From the NCBI GenBank assembly GCA_003231075.1, contig QIIF01000019.1, positions 1 to 8,179 on the forward strand: 8,179 bases of DNA, read 5' to 3'. Position 1 is the stretch's first letter; each line of letters starts with the position of its first letter. The position numbers and the translations under genes are program-made. This document shows positions 1 to 5,667 of the stretch, in pieces. The notes under the pieces were generated by a model. It was not told the DNA's origin and did not search any database. It was given only the letters and a program-made list of their open reading frames with translations. This DNA is from Candidatus Falkowiibacteriota bacterium (lineage in GTDB: Bacteria > Patescibacteriota > Patescibacteriia > Patescibacteriales > SZUA-104).

Positions 1-83
1 AATGGACGGTTATTTATTTTAATTATTAAATAATCACATTTTTTAATTTGTTTAAAGCGTTAAACAACATCAACTATATTTTC

Positions 84-112
84 ATTATAGCGCAATTCAC
101 GCAAAAAATCAA
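84..112 (-). promoter_or_regulatory. Predicted leftward promoter, divergent from the first gene
   Basis: Read on the minus strand, TTGATT (plus positions 107-112) is followed after exactly 17 nt by TATAAT (84-89), a good sigma-70-type pair with a perfect -10. Transcription would run leftward out of the window, so an unseen gene left of position 1 is probably transcribed divergently from the membrane-protein gene at 238. The only start I find downstream within the window opens a 14-codon frame, so the true start is probably outside. This is a prediction from sequence only. Confidence 0.5.
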
Positions 113-185
113 GTACTCGGCCGATGCTCTTCAATATAATATTTACTAAATTTTCCTAACATTAACAAAAATTGCCTTATTTACC

Positions 186-214
186 CCGACAAATTTAAAA
201 ATATCTGATATAAT
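186..214 (+). promoter_or_regulatory. Predicted promoter of the first membrane-protein gene
   Basis: CCGACA (186-191, four of six -35 consensus bases) lies 17 nt before TATAAT (209-214). The -10 is extended by an upstream TG (206-207), giving TGaTATAAT. Only 23 nt separate the -10 from the ATG at 238, so the predicted leader is about 15-17 nt. It contains no Shine-Dalgarno sequence. The same TGaTATAATA string occurs before the glycyl-tRNA synthetase gene. The rest of 1-237 is AT-rich with no gene; it holds this promoter and the divergent one. Confidence 0.6.
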
Positions 215-237
215 AAAATAAACTTGTATTTATCACT

Positions 238-1878
238 ATGAAAAAAATTAAATTTTCTCATATAATTTGGGTATTGTTTTATCTGACAATATTTTTTATT
301 TTACTGAATAACTCGCTGAGTTATCTGGACGCTGATTTAGGGTGGCATCTGCGGACGGGGCAACAAATATTGGCGGACAGGGCGGTGCCGAATTTAGAGA
401 CATACAATTACACTCTGTCGGGAAAAACATGGGTTGACCATGAATGGCTGATTAACGCGGCGGTTTATTGGATTTATCATAATCTCGGCTATTTGGCGTT
501 AAATATTTTTTTCGCTTTAATAATTATAGCCGCTCTAATTATTTTAACTTTAATAACGCGAAAATATACGCCGCGGGCGGGCGGCTTTGGAGTTAAAAAC
601 GGAATGATTTTTATTATTCTGCTGCAGACGCTGGGCGTAATTGCCGGCTTGCCGCATTTCGGCGTCCGTGCGCAGGAAATCACCTTGTTGAATTTGGCTA
701 TTCTGCTCTTGATAATATATCATTACCAAAAAAATAATAACTGGAAGATACTGCTGTGGCTGCCGCTTCTTTTTTGTTTTTGGGCGAATGTCCACGCCGG
801 CTTTTTAATCGGAATTTTTATAATGTTTCTTTGGATATTCGTTAAACTTTTGGAATTATTATTTTTTAAAACAGCTACGCCGGCGAACGGCGGCGATGCC
901 GAATTAAAAATTTTAAAAAATAAATTAACGGCAAAAAAAATATCTATTTTTTCATTTTTCGCTTTACTGGGAACAGCCGCGACGCTGTTAACGCCTTACG
1001 GGATAAAACTTTATCTTTTTTTAAGATATTATGATGAAAAAGCTTATTTACTGCTTATTCAAGAGTGGTTTCCGTTTTACTATCTGCCGATACAGCACTG
1101 GCAGCTGCTATTTTTTTCTTTAATCGTAATCACCGTCGCGATTTCTCTTTCTATCGCTTTTAAGAAAAAACAGCTGAAAAAAATTTCTCTTTGGGATCTT
1201 GTTGCTTCAATCGTCTTCTTGGCGTTTGCGCTAAAGTCAAAACGCAATTTTCCGCTTTTGTTCGCTGTTTCGTTTCCGTTTTTGGTTAGCTTTTTTTCGT
1301 CATTTTTTAATTCTCCAAATGATGATTTTTTGGATAAAAAATGGCGCAAGCAATTTCTTATCATTAAACCGTACATAGTAATCGCTTTCTTGATAATTAT
1401 GGCGTCTAAAATAATCGGCTCTAATTTTATCACCGACCCTTTTGTTTATTTTAACGCCAAATATCCGCGCGGCGCGGTTGAATTCCTTAAAAACAATCCG
1501 CAATATGATAATTTAAAATTATTCAATAAATACGGCTGGGGCGGATACTTGTCGTGGACATTGCCGGAGAGGAAAACATTCATTGACGGCCGGCTCCCCA
1601 TGCTCCCATTCGCCGGACATACATTTTTGGAAGAGTATAATGAATTTTTCGCCGAAGGGGAAACGGCGGACAAACTCAAACAATACGGCATCGGATTAAT
1701 TCTTGTCCCGAGTAAAAAATATTATTATAAATTAAGCCGATTTGAAAAATATTTTCTTCTGTTTAATGAAGAAAAAGTAAATAAATATGATGATTATTTC
1801 CAAAATTATTTAAAGCAAGCCGGCAACTGGCAGCCGATTTACCGCGACAACACCAGTGTTATTTATGTTAAGATATAA
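238..1878 (+). CDS. Polytopic membrane protein, GT-C glycosyltransferase-like, with soluble C-terminal domain
   Basis: This 546-residue integral membrane protein probably acts in envelope glycan assembly, but its reaction is unknown. Hydrophobic segments suggest about ten or more membrane spans: roughly 8-27, 82-105, 121-138, 147-162, two in 171-205, 236-255, 287-306, two in 320-352, and 377-393. The loop after the first span carries an acidic motif, DADLGWH (31-37), and later DHEW (67-70). Acidic residues in the first outer loop are typical of GT-C enzymes. Residues about 400-546 form a hydrophilic tail with FNKYGWGGYLSW (429-440) and FIDGR (448-452). From memory, this pattern recurs in a widespread uncharacterised membrane family starting with D-x-DL-x-WH. 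The ATG at 238 is supported by a promoter 23 nt upstream and a Lys-rich start before the first span. No Shine-Dalgarno sequence is present. It stops at TAA and a 285-nt gap follows. It could be a transporter or polymerase instead of a transferase. Confidence 0.8.
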   Translation: MKKIKFSHIIWVLFYLTIFFILLNNSLSYLDADLGWHLRTGQQILADRAVPNLETYNYTLSGKTWVDHEWLINAAVYWIYHNLGYLALNIFFALIIIAALIILTLITRKYTPRAGGFGVKNGMIFIILLQTLGVIAGLPHFGVRAQEITLLNLAILLLIIYHYQKNNNWKILLWLPLLFCFWANVHAGFLIGIFIMFLWIFVKLLELLFFKTATPANGGDAELKILKNKLTAKKISIFSFFALLGTAATLLTPYGIKLYLFLRYYDEKAYLLLIQEWFPFYYLPIQHWQLLFFSLIVITVAISLSIAFKKKQLKKISLWDLVASIVFLAFALKSKRNFPLLFAVSFPFLVSFFSSFFNSPNDDFLDKKWRKQFLIIKPYIVIAFLIIMASKIIGSNFITDPFVYFNAKYPRGAVEFLKNNPQYDNLKLFNKYGWGGYLSWTLPERKTFIDGRLPMLPFAGHTFLEEYNEFFAEGETADKLKQYGIGLILVPSKKYYYKLSRFEKYFLLFNEEKVNKYDDYFQNYLKQAGNWQPIYRDNTSVIYVKI

Positions 1879-2123
1879 TGCGATGCTAATTATTTTGTTT
1901 CATAATTAAAGGCATATTAAGAAACATTGCGCGTAATCAGACTATCTGCATACCGGCCCGTTTATACCCGGGATTTATTTTGAGATAAAAAAATTAACGC
2001 CACTCCTTACCACTCCATACTGATGTTTGGCTGGCAGAGCATTTTTAAGCGCCAATAAACATTAAATGACGCCAAAAACGCTAATTATTCTACACCCTAA
2101 ATTTATAAAATTACCAAATAGCA
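1879..2123. other. Intergenic gap without a recognisable gene
   Basis: I find no convincing coding frame on either strand and no tRNA-like fold. A two-copy tandem repeat with a 10-bp period (CCACTCCTTA then CCACTCCATA) occupies 2000-2019. A weak four-base-pair hairpin (1957-1972) is followed by an AT-rich but not T-uniform tail, so I do not call it a terminator. The gap is long compared with the other spacers here and may be a degraded intergenic sequence. Confidence 0.5.
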
Positions 2124-2152
2124 TTGCCGCCGAATACTATACTTGGCGGCAA
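2124..2152 (+). promoter_or_regulatory. Inverted repeat around a -10-like box just before the GT-C gene
   Basis: TTGCCGCC (2124-2131) and GGCGGCAA (2145-2152) are perfect inverted repeats. Inward of these, a G-T and an A-T pair extend the stem to ten, leaving a nine-nucleotide loop (2134-2142). The interval contains TATACT (2138-2143), a five-of-six -10 match, 20 nt before the ATG at 2164. That spacing resembles the 15- and 23-nt spacings of two other promoters here. No good -35 box accompanies it. It may be an operator over a promoter, or an RNA hairpin at the start codon. It is not followed by a T tract, so it is not a terminator. Confidence 0.45.
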
Positions 2153-2163
2153 ACATAATTAAT

Positions 2164-3480
2164 ATGATAACCACAGTAAACCGTAAAATTACAAAATTTA
2201 TCACCTATGGCGTTATTTCCGGTTTTTTTTATTCATTATTTTGGATTATCATCTTAGTTAAAAAAAATTTGCCGGACGAAATACTTGCCGACAATACCAC
2301 TTATTTATATTTCGCGGCCGTATTTATTCTACTGGTTCTGCTTGGTTTGTATATTGAATCCTATGCCCTGATTTCCAAAGAAAATATTCCAATAAAATAT
2401 ATCATAATATTCGCGATTTTGTTTAACGCGCTATTAGTATTTATACCGCCTATTACATCCACTGATTTGTATTCTTATATTTCCCAATCCAGAATAGTTT
2501 CAGAATACCATGAAAATCCATACCTTGTTCCATACGACTCCTTCTCCAACGACAAGCTTTATTCATCTTTGAAAACTGTTTGGTCGCGCAATACGGCAAT
2601 TTACGGTCCATTATTTATTTCCATAGGCGCCGCCCTTACATACTTATCCGGAGATAATTTATATTTAAATATTTTTAGCTTTAAGCTTGTTTTTGCCGCC
2701 ATCAACATATTAATCATTTTTATTATTCAAAAAATAACCAATGACAAAAAGGCCGTTTTTTTGTACGCGTGGAATCCTTTTATTATTTTTGAATTCGCCC
2801 TAAACAGTCATAACGATGTTACGCTGATTTTGTTCGTCGCTTTAAGCCTTTTTTATTTTTTTAAAAAAAGCTCCATAAAAACTTTACTGATTGGCTGGTC
2901 TTTTCTTGTTTTTTCCGCACTGATTAAATTCTTTACTTTACTTTTTCTGCCTTTTTATTTGATATTTGCGGTAAGAAACCTTGAATATAAAAAAGAAAAA
3001 ATTATTTTTGCCGTTTTGGCTTGTTTGGCCGGACTGTTTTTTGTCGCGCTGGCTTATTATCATTATTGGGATGGATTTAAAATATTCAGCCGCCTCTCAA
3101 CGCTCGTGGCGGAAAAAAGCATATTTTCATCCATGGGGATTGGCGCGGTGATCGTATTTCTGCTTATTTTTAAAATACCAAATTATTATTGGTGGAGCAA
3201 AATTATAAACAGAGCTGTTTTTATCATCACTTATTTTCTAATGCTGTTTCGGTTGATTTTTATTAAAAAAGAACGCGAGAAAAACGGTTTGTTGAAATAT
3301 TTTATTTTTTCATTCGGTTTATTTCTCGCCACATTTTTTACATGGCTGATGCCATGGTACACAACGCTTTTAATCACCCTAATCGCGATTTACATAGGCA
3401 TGGAAAAAAAGTACAAAAACGCGGCATACATATACGGCATTACCGCTTATGGAATCATTTTTTATTTTATTTTAAGATAA
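2164..3480 (+). CDS. GT-C glycosyltransferase, MptB/GT87-like (polyprenol-phosphate-sugar dependent)
   Basis: This 438-residue multi-span membrane protein probably transfers a sugar, perhaps mannose, from a polyprenyl-phosphate donor to a growing glycan on the outer membrane face. Hydrophobic helices alternate with short loops along its whole length. The first large loop has ITSTDLYSY (97-105) followed by ENPYLVPY (117-124) and YGPL (147-150). The span near 200 has WNPFIIFE (203-210) and NSHND (214-218). This order of acidic-loop, NPY, YGP and WNP-HND motifs is what I associate with MptA/MptB-like and GT87 mannosyltransferases. The Asp at 101 is the candidate catalytic base. I chose ATG 2164. 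The in-frame TTG at 2143 lies inside the inverted-repeat stem and would add seven residues. There is no Shine-Dalgarno sequence. A GT2 gene follows 90 bp downstream on the same strand. The donor and acceptor cannot be read from the sequence. Confidence 0.75.
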   Translation: MITTVNRKITKFITYGVISGFFYSLFWIIILVKKNLPDEILADNTTYLYFAAVFILLVLLGLYIESYALISKENIPIKYIIIFAILFNALLVFIPPITSTDLYSYISQSRIVSEYHENPYLVPYDSFSNDKLYSSLKTVWSRNTAIYGPLFISIGAALTYLSGDNLYLNIFSFKLVFAAINILIIFIIQKITNDKKAVFLYAWNPFIIFEFALNSHNDVTLILFVALSLFYFFKKSSIKTLLIGWSFLVFSALIKFFTLLFLPFYLIFAVRNLEYKKEKIIFAVLACLAGLFFVALAYYHYWDGFKIFSRLSTLVAEKSIFSSMGIGAVIVFLLIFKIPNYYWWSKIINRAVFIITYFLMLFRLIFIKKEREKNGLLKYFIFSFGLFLATFFTWLMPWYTTLLITLIAIYIGMEKKYKNAAYIYGITAYGIIFYFILR

Positions 3481-3514
3481 TCTGTTTCCGATAGCTTTAT
3501 GGAACTGCTTATAG

Positions 3515-3520
3515 TATAAT
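3515..3520 (+). promoter_or_regulatory. Possible -10 box for the GT2 gene
   Basis: A perfect TATAAT sits in the 90-bp gap, 50 nt before the ATG at 3571. I see no convincing -35 box at 16-18 nt spacing and no extended -10 TG. Given the AT richness, the box may be fortuitous, and the GT2 gene may instead be read through from the GT-C gene. Confidence 0.3.
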
Positions 3521-3570
3521 AATAATTAAAGTAAATTAAGGGTTTGGCGACAGCCCCAATATAAAACTAT

Positions 3571-4305
3571 ATGCGTTTATCTGTCATAGTCCCCGCCTAT
3601 AATGAGGAAAAAAATCTCGCGGTGAATATTGGAAAATTCAACGGCTATTTAAGCCAACAGGATTATGATTATGAAATCATTATAGTTAATGACGGCTCCG
3701 CGGACGGCACTGAAAAAATAGCTAAAACATTGGTTGCGGGAAATGAAAATGTAAAATTAATAGACAATAAAAAAAACCGAGGCAAAGGAGCGGCGGTGCG
3801 GCAAGGGCTTTTGTCCGCCCGGGGAGAATACCGGCTTTTTATTGACGCTGACAACGCCACCTCCATAGACCACACTGATAAAATATGGGCCTTTTTCAAC
3901 GACGGCTATGATATTATTATCGGCAGCAGAAATTCGCGGGATGCCGAGGGAGCATATCAAGCGCTGCCTCAACCGGCATGGAAAAGATTCTTAGGGACTT
4001 GCGGCAATCGCGTCATCCAATCACTGGCGATTAAGGATATTTATGACACTCAATGCGGATTTAAGGCGTTTACGAAAAAAACGGTTGAAAAAATAATCCC
4101 CAAAACAACAATCAACCGCTGGGTGTTTGATGTGGAAATATTAGCAATAGCCCAATCCGCAGGATATAAGATTGCCGCCATTCCGGTGCGCTGGATAAAT
4201 TCCCCGAACAGCCGCGTCGGCGTTAAAGGGTATTTTTCATCATTCTTGGAGATTATTAAAATTAAGCGGAATTTAATAACCGGAAAATACAACTCCCGCC
4301 ATTAG
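3571..4305 (+). CDS. GT2 glycosyltransferase, dolichyl/polyprenyl-phosphate glucose synthase (Alg5)-like
   Basis: This 244-residue cytoplasmic, GT-A fold enzyme probably moves a sugar from a nucleotide donor (UDP-glucose or GDP-mannose type) onto polyprenyl phosphate. Family 2 motifs appear in order: IVPAYNEE (6-13), NDGSADGT (40-47), NRGKGAAVRQG (69-79), the metal-binding-type DADNAT (92-97), GSR (118-120), and DTQCGFKAF (159-167), then FDVE (186-189). The last two are typical of the Alg5/DPG-synthase branch. Length fits a catalytic domain alone. There is no C-terminal membrane pair as in some DPM/GtrB-type proteins, so it is presumably peripheral. The ATG gives the expected short N-terminus just before the first strand. 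No Shine-Dalgarno sequence is visible. It lies downstream of a GT-C gene, which suggests that it supplies lipid-linked sugar to that enzyme. A TAG stop is followed 12 bp later by the palindromic element. The sugar specificity is not determinable here. Confidence 0.85.
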   Translation: MRLSVIVPAYNEEKNLAVNIGKFNGYLSQQDYDYEIIIVNDGSADGTEKIAKTLVAGNENVKLIDNKKNRGKGAAVRQGLLSARGEYRLFIDADNATSIDHTDKIWAFFNDGYDIIIGSRNSRDAEGAYQALPQPAWKRFLGTCGNRVIQSLAIKDIYDTQCGFKAFTKKTVEKIIPKTTINRWVFDVEILAIAQSAGYKIAAIPVRWINSPNSRVGVKGYFSSFLEIIKIKRNLITGKYNSRH

Positions 4306-4317
4306 GAGCTACCACCC

Positions 4318-4391
4318 AAAAAAAGCCCCCTTTATCAAGAGGGTTGGGAGGATTTGTTAATGCCCTCTTGATAAAGGGGGTTGGGGGGATT
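4318..4391. repeat. Palindromic MITE/REP-like element between the GT2 and flavoprotein genes
   Basis: Arms at 4326-4343 and 4363-4380 are perfect 18-bp inverted repeats (CCCCCTTTATCAAGAGGG and its complement). A G-T and an A-T pair extend the stem to 20 bp, around a 19-nt loop. GGGTTGGGAGGATT (4341-4354) recurs as GGGTTGGGGGGATT (4378-4391), so each arm is followed by the same tail with one mismatch in 14. Such C-rich, TTTATCAAG-containing palindromes are familiar as dispersed non-coding repeats in many genomes, but copy number cannot be judged here. On the minus strand the stem is followed by C and seven T (4318-4324), which is terminator-like, yet both flanking genes run on the plus strand. 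No clear target-site duplication is seen. Confidence 0.75.
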
Positions 4392-4396
4392 ATAAT
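4368..4396 (+). promoter_or_regulatory. Near-consensus promoter built partly from the palindromic repeat
   Basis: TTGATA (4368-4373, five of six -35 bases) lies within the right arm of the repeat. It is followed by exactly 17 nt and a perfect TATAAT (4391-4396) at the repeat's edge. Transcription would start near 4403, giving a leader of about 88 nt before the flavoprotein ATG at 4491. It is the best-matching promoter in the window. Confidence 0.65.
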
Positions 4397-4433
4397 TTTC
4401 AATTTTAAAATAGCTCATTAATAATTAATTATT

Positions 4434-4455
4434 CGCCGAGAATTTTTCTTAGGCG
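4434..4455 (+). promoter_or_regulatory. Leader hairpin upstream of the flavoprotein gene
   Basis: In the predicted leader RNA, CGCCGAGAA (4434-4442) can pair with UUCUU (4446-4450) and GGCG (4452-4455). This makes nine pairs including one G-U, with A4451 bulged and a three-U loop. It ends 23 nt before the Shine-Dalgarno sequence and does not cover it. It lacks a following U tract, so it is not a terminator. It could stabilise the mRNA or be incidental. I recognise no known riboswitch. Confidence 0.3.
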
Positions 4456-4478
4456 TAAAAATAAAAATAAAAAAATAT

Positions 4479-4484
4479 AAGGAG
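4479..4484 (+). promoter_or_regulatory. Strong ribosome binding site of the flavoprotein gene
   Basis: AAGGAG lies six nucleotides before the ATG at 4491 and fixes that start. None of the other four start codons visible in the window has a comparable site. Confidence 0.85.
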
Positions 4485-4490
4485 AAAACA

Positions 4491-5564
4491 ATGGGAAAGG
4501 AAAAAAAATTTAATCCACCTTCGCTGGAAATTGGCGGCAAAACATTAAAAATCCCAATTATTCAAGGAGGCATGGGTGTAGGCATCTCTTTAGACCGTTT
4601 ATCGGGAGCGGTTGCCGAAGAAGGCGGTATTGGCGTTATTGCCGCCGTTTTATGCGGGCTTAACGAAAAAGGGTTTGCCAAAAATCCTTTAGGAGTAAGC
4701 TTGGAAGCCCTGGGAGAATATATCAAAAGGGCGAAAAAAAATTCCAAAGGAATAATCGGCGTTAATGTAATGATGGCGCTGACTGACGCCGATGAATACA
4801 TTAAGGCGGCTATCAAGGCCGAAGCTGATTTTCTGTTTATCGGCGCCGGACTAATGCGCAATCCGCCGGAAGGAATCGGGCTTATTCCGATCGTGTCTTC
4901 GGGGAGGGCGGCGAAAATAATCCTTAAACTTTGGGAAGACAAAGGCCTCTATCCGGACGCAATAGTTGTTGAGGGCCCTAAAGCGGGAGGGCATCTCGGC
5001 TTCAAGAAAGATCAAATCTTCAAATCAGAATTTTCTCTTGAAATTCTTTTAGATGATGTTTTAAGAGAAATAAAATCATTTGAACAAAAAGCGGGAAGAA
5101 AAATTCCCGTAATAGCCGCCGGAGGCATCTACACCGGCGAGGATATTTTCCGAATTATGGAATTAGGGGCGTCAGGCGCGCAAATAGGCACGCGCTTCGC
5201 GGCGACGCAGGAATGCGACGCGAACATACGCTTTAAAAAAATGCTTATAAACGCGGAAGAAAATGACATAACAATCGTTGACAGTCCCGCCGGACTTCCC
5301 GGGCGGGCGTTAAAGAATAATTTTTTAGAAAATGTAAAAACCGGTAACCGCAGACCGGTTAAATGTTTGGCGAAATGTCTCCGGACATGTAAACATCCGG
5401 ATACGCCTTATTGTATTTTTATAGCGCTTATCAATGCTCAGCGGGGCAATGTTAACAACGGTCTCATCTTCTGCGGATCCAATGTCGGCAGAGTTAAAAA
5501 AATTATTCCCGTTAAAGAGCTTATTAAAGAGCTTATTGGCGGATATATCGTCGCCGCAAAATAA
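4491..5564 (+). CDS. Nitronate monooxygenase / 2-nitropropane dioxygenase family FMN protein
   Basis: This 357-residue predicted cytoplasmic TIM-barrel flavoprotein belongs to the family that oxidises alkyl nitronates using FMN and oxygen; many members have unknown substrates. Visible motifs: IIQGGMGVG (23-31) at the first strand, GVNVM (90-94), EGPKAGGH (161-168) with the conserved His168, then AAGGI (209-213) and GAQIGTRF (229-236), which form the flavin phosphate-binding loops. After the barrel comes a Cys-rich stretch, C292, C296, C300 and C308, and a further C328 in LIFCGSN. I recall this tail from an anaerobe-associated subgroup; it may bind a metal or cluster. The start is fixed by the Shine-Dalgarno sequence at 4479. 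The gene is a monocistronic unit, with its own promoter from the upstream repeat and a terminator 8 nt after the stop. The related enoyl-ACP reductase FabK is an alternative, made less likely by the Cys tail and by the absence of fatty-acid genes nearby. Confidence 0.85.
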   Translation: MGKEKKFNPPSLEIGGKTLKIPIIQGGMGVGISLDRLSGAVAEEGGIGVIAAVLCGLNEKGFAKNPLGVSLEALGEYIKRAKKNSKGIIGVNVMMALTDADEYIKAAIKAEADFLFIGAGLMRNPPEGIGLIPIVSSGRAAKIILKLWEDKGLYPDAIVVEGPKAGGHLGFKKDQIFKSEFSLEILLDDVLREIKSFEQKAGRKIPVIAAGGIYTGEDIFRIMELGASGAQIGTRFAATQECDANIRFKKMLINAEENDITIVDSPAGLPGRALKNNFLENVKTGNRRPVKCLAKCLRTCKHPDTPYCIFIALINAQRGNVNNGLIFCGSNVGRVKKIIPVKELIKELIGGYIVAAK

Positions 5565-5572
5565 ATAAACCG

Positions 5573-5604
5573 GCTGCCTGAACAAATCAGGCAGCTATTT
5601 TTTT
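5573..5604 (+). terminator. Intrinsic terminator after the flavoprotein gene
   Basis: GCTGCCTG (5573-5580) and CAGGCAGC (5588-5595) form a perfect 8-bp stem with a 7-nt loop. The stem is followed by TA and a run of seven T (5598-5604). It starts 8 nt after the TAA stop at 5564 and separates this gene from the synthetase gene. Confidence 0.92.
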
Positions 5605-5643
5605 ATGGACTACCTCTGTATATTTTTTGTTTTTTAAAATTTG

Positions 5644-5652
5644 TGATATAAT
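5644..5652 (+). promoter_or_regulatory. Extended -10 promoter of the glycyl-tRNA synthetase gene
   Basis: TGaTATAAT (TG at 5644-5645, TATAAT at 5647-5652) is a complete extended -10. The upstream region is T-rich with no clear -35 box, which extended -10 promoters tolerate. Only 15 nt separate it from the ATG at 5668. The predicted leader is therefore about 8-10 nt, too short for a Shine-Dalgarno interaction. There is no T-box-like leader between the preceding terminator and this gene. Confidence 0.6.
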
Positions 5653-5667
5653 AATCGCAGATAAAAT

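Noticed and set aside
50..65. Hairpin GTTTAA-AGCG-TTAAAC as a terminator
   Set aside because: The stem is six pairs, nearly all A-T, with no T tract following on either strand; it is too weak to call.
1874..1879. TATAAT at the end of the first gene as a promoter
   Set aside because: It overlaps the stop codon, has no -35 partner I can see and lies 285 nt from the next start; it is expected by chance in AT-rich DNA. TATAAT at 135-140 is rejected likewise for lack of a -35 box.
1957..1980. Terminator after the first membrane-protein gene
   Set aside because: The stem is only four pairs (CCCG/CGGG) with an 8-nt loop, and the tail ATTTATTTT is interrupted. It lies about 80 nt past the stop, so support is too weak.
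2143..2163. TTG at 2143 as the start of the GT-C gene
   Set aside because: It lies inside the stem of the inverted repeat and overlaps the -10-like box, and it adds only seven uninformative residues. The ATG at 2164 gives a typical basic N-terminus before the first span.
4420..4433. Perfect 14-bp palindrome AATAATTAATTATT in the flavoprotein leader as an operator
   Set aside because: It consists only of A and T in an AT-rich spacer, where several such palindromes are expected by chance in 8 kb.
4562..4942. Minus-strand open frame of 126 codons inside the flavoprotein gene
   Set aside because: It lies entirely opposite a gene with clear family motifs, has low-complexity Ser/Ala/Pro/Ile composition and no ribosome site; it is a shadow of the real frame. 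The other open frames opposite or within the real genes are rejected for the same reason.
4491..5564. Assignment as FabK enoyl-ACP reductase
   Set aside because: FabK shares the fold and the N-terminal glycine motif, but the Cys-rich tail and the lack of neighbouring fatty-acid genes favour the nitronate monooxygenase family label. FabK remains a minor alternative.
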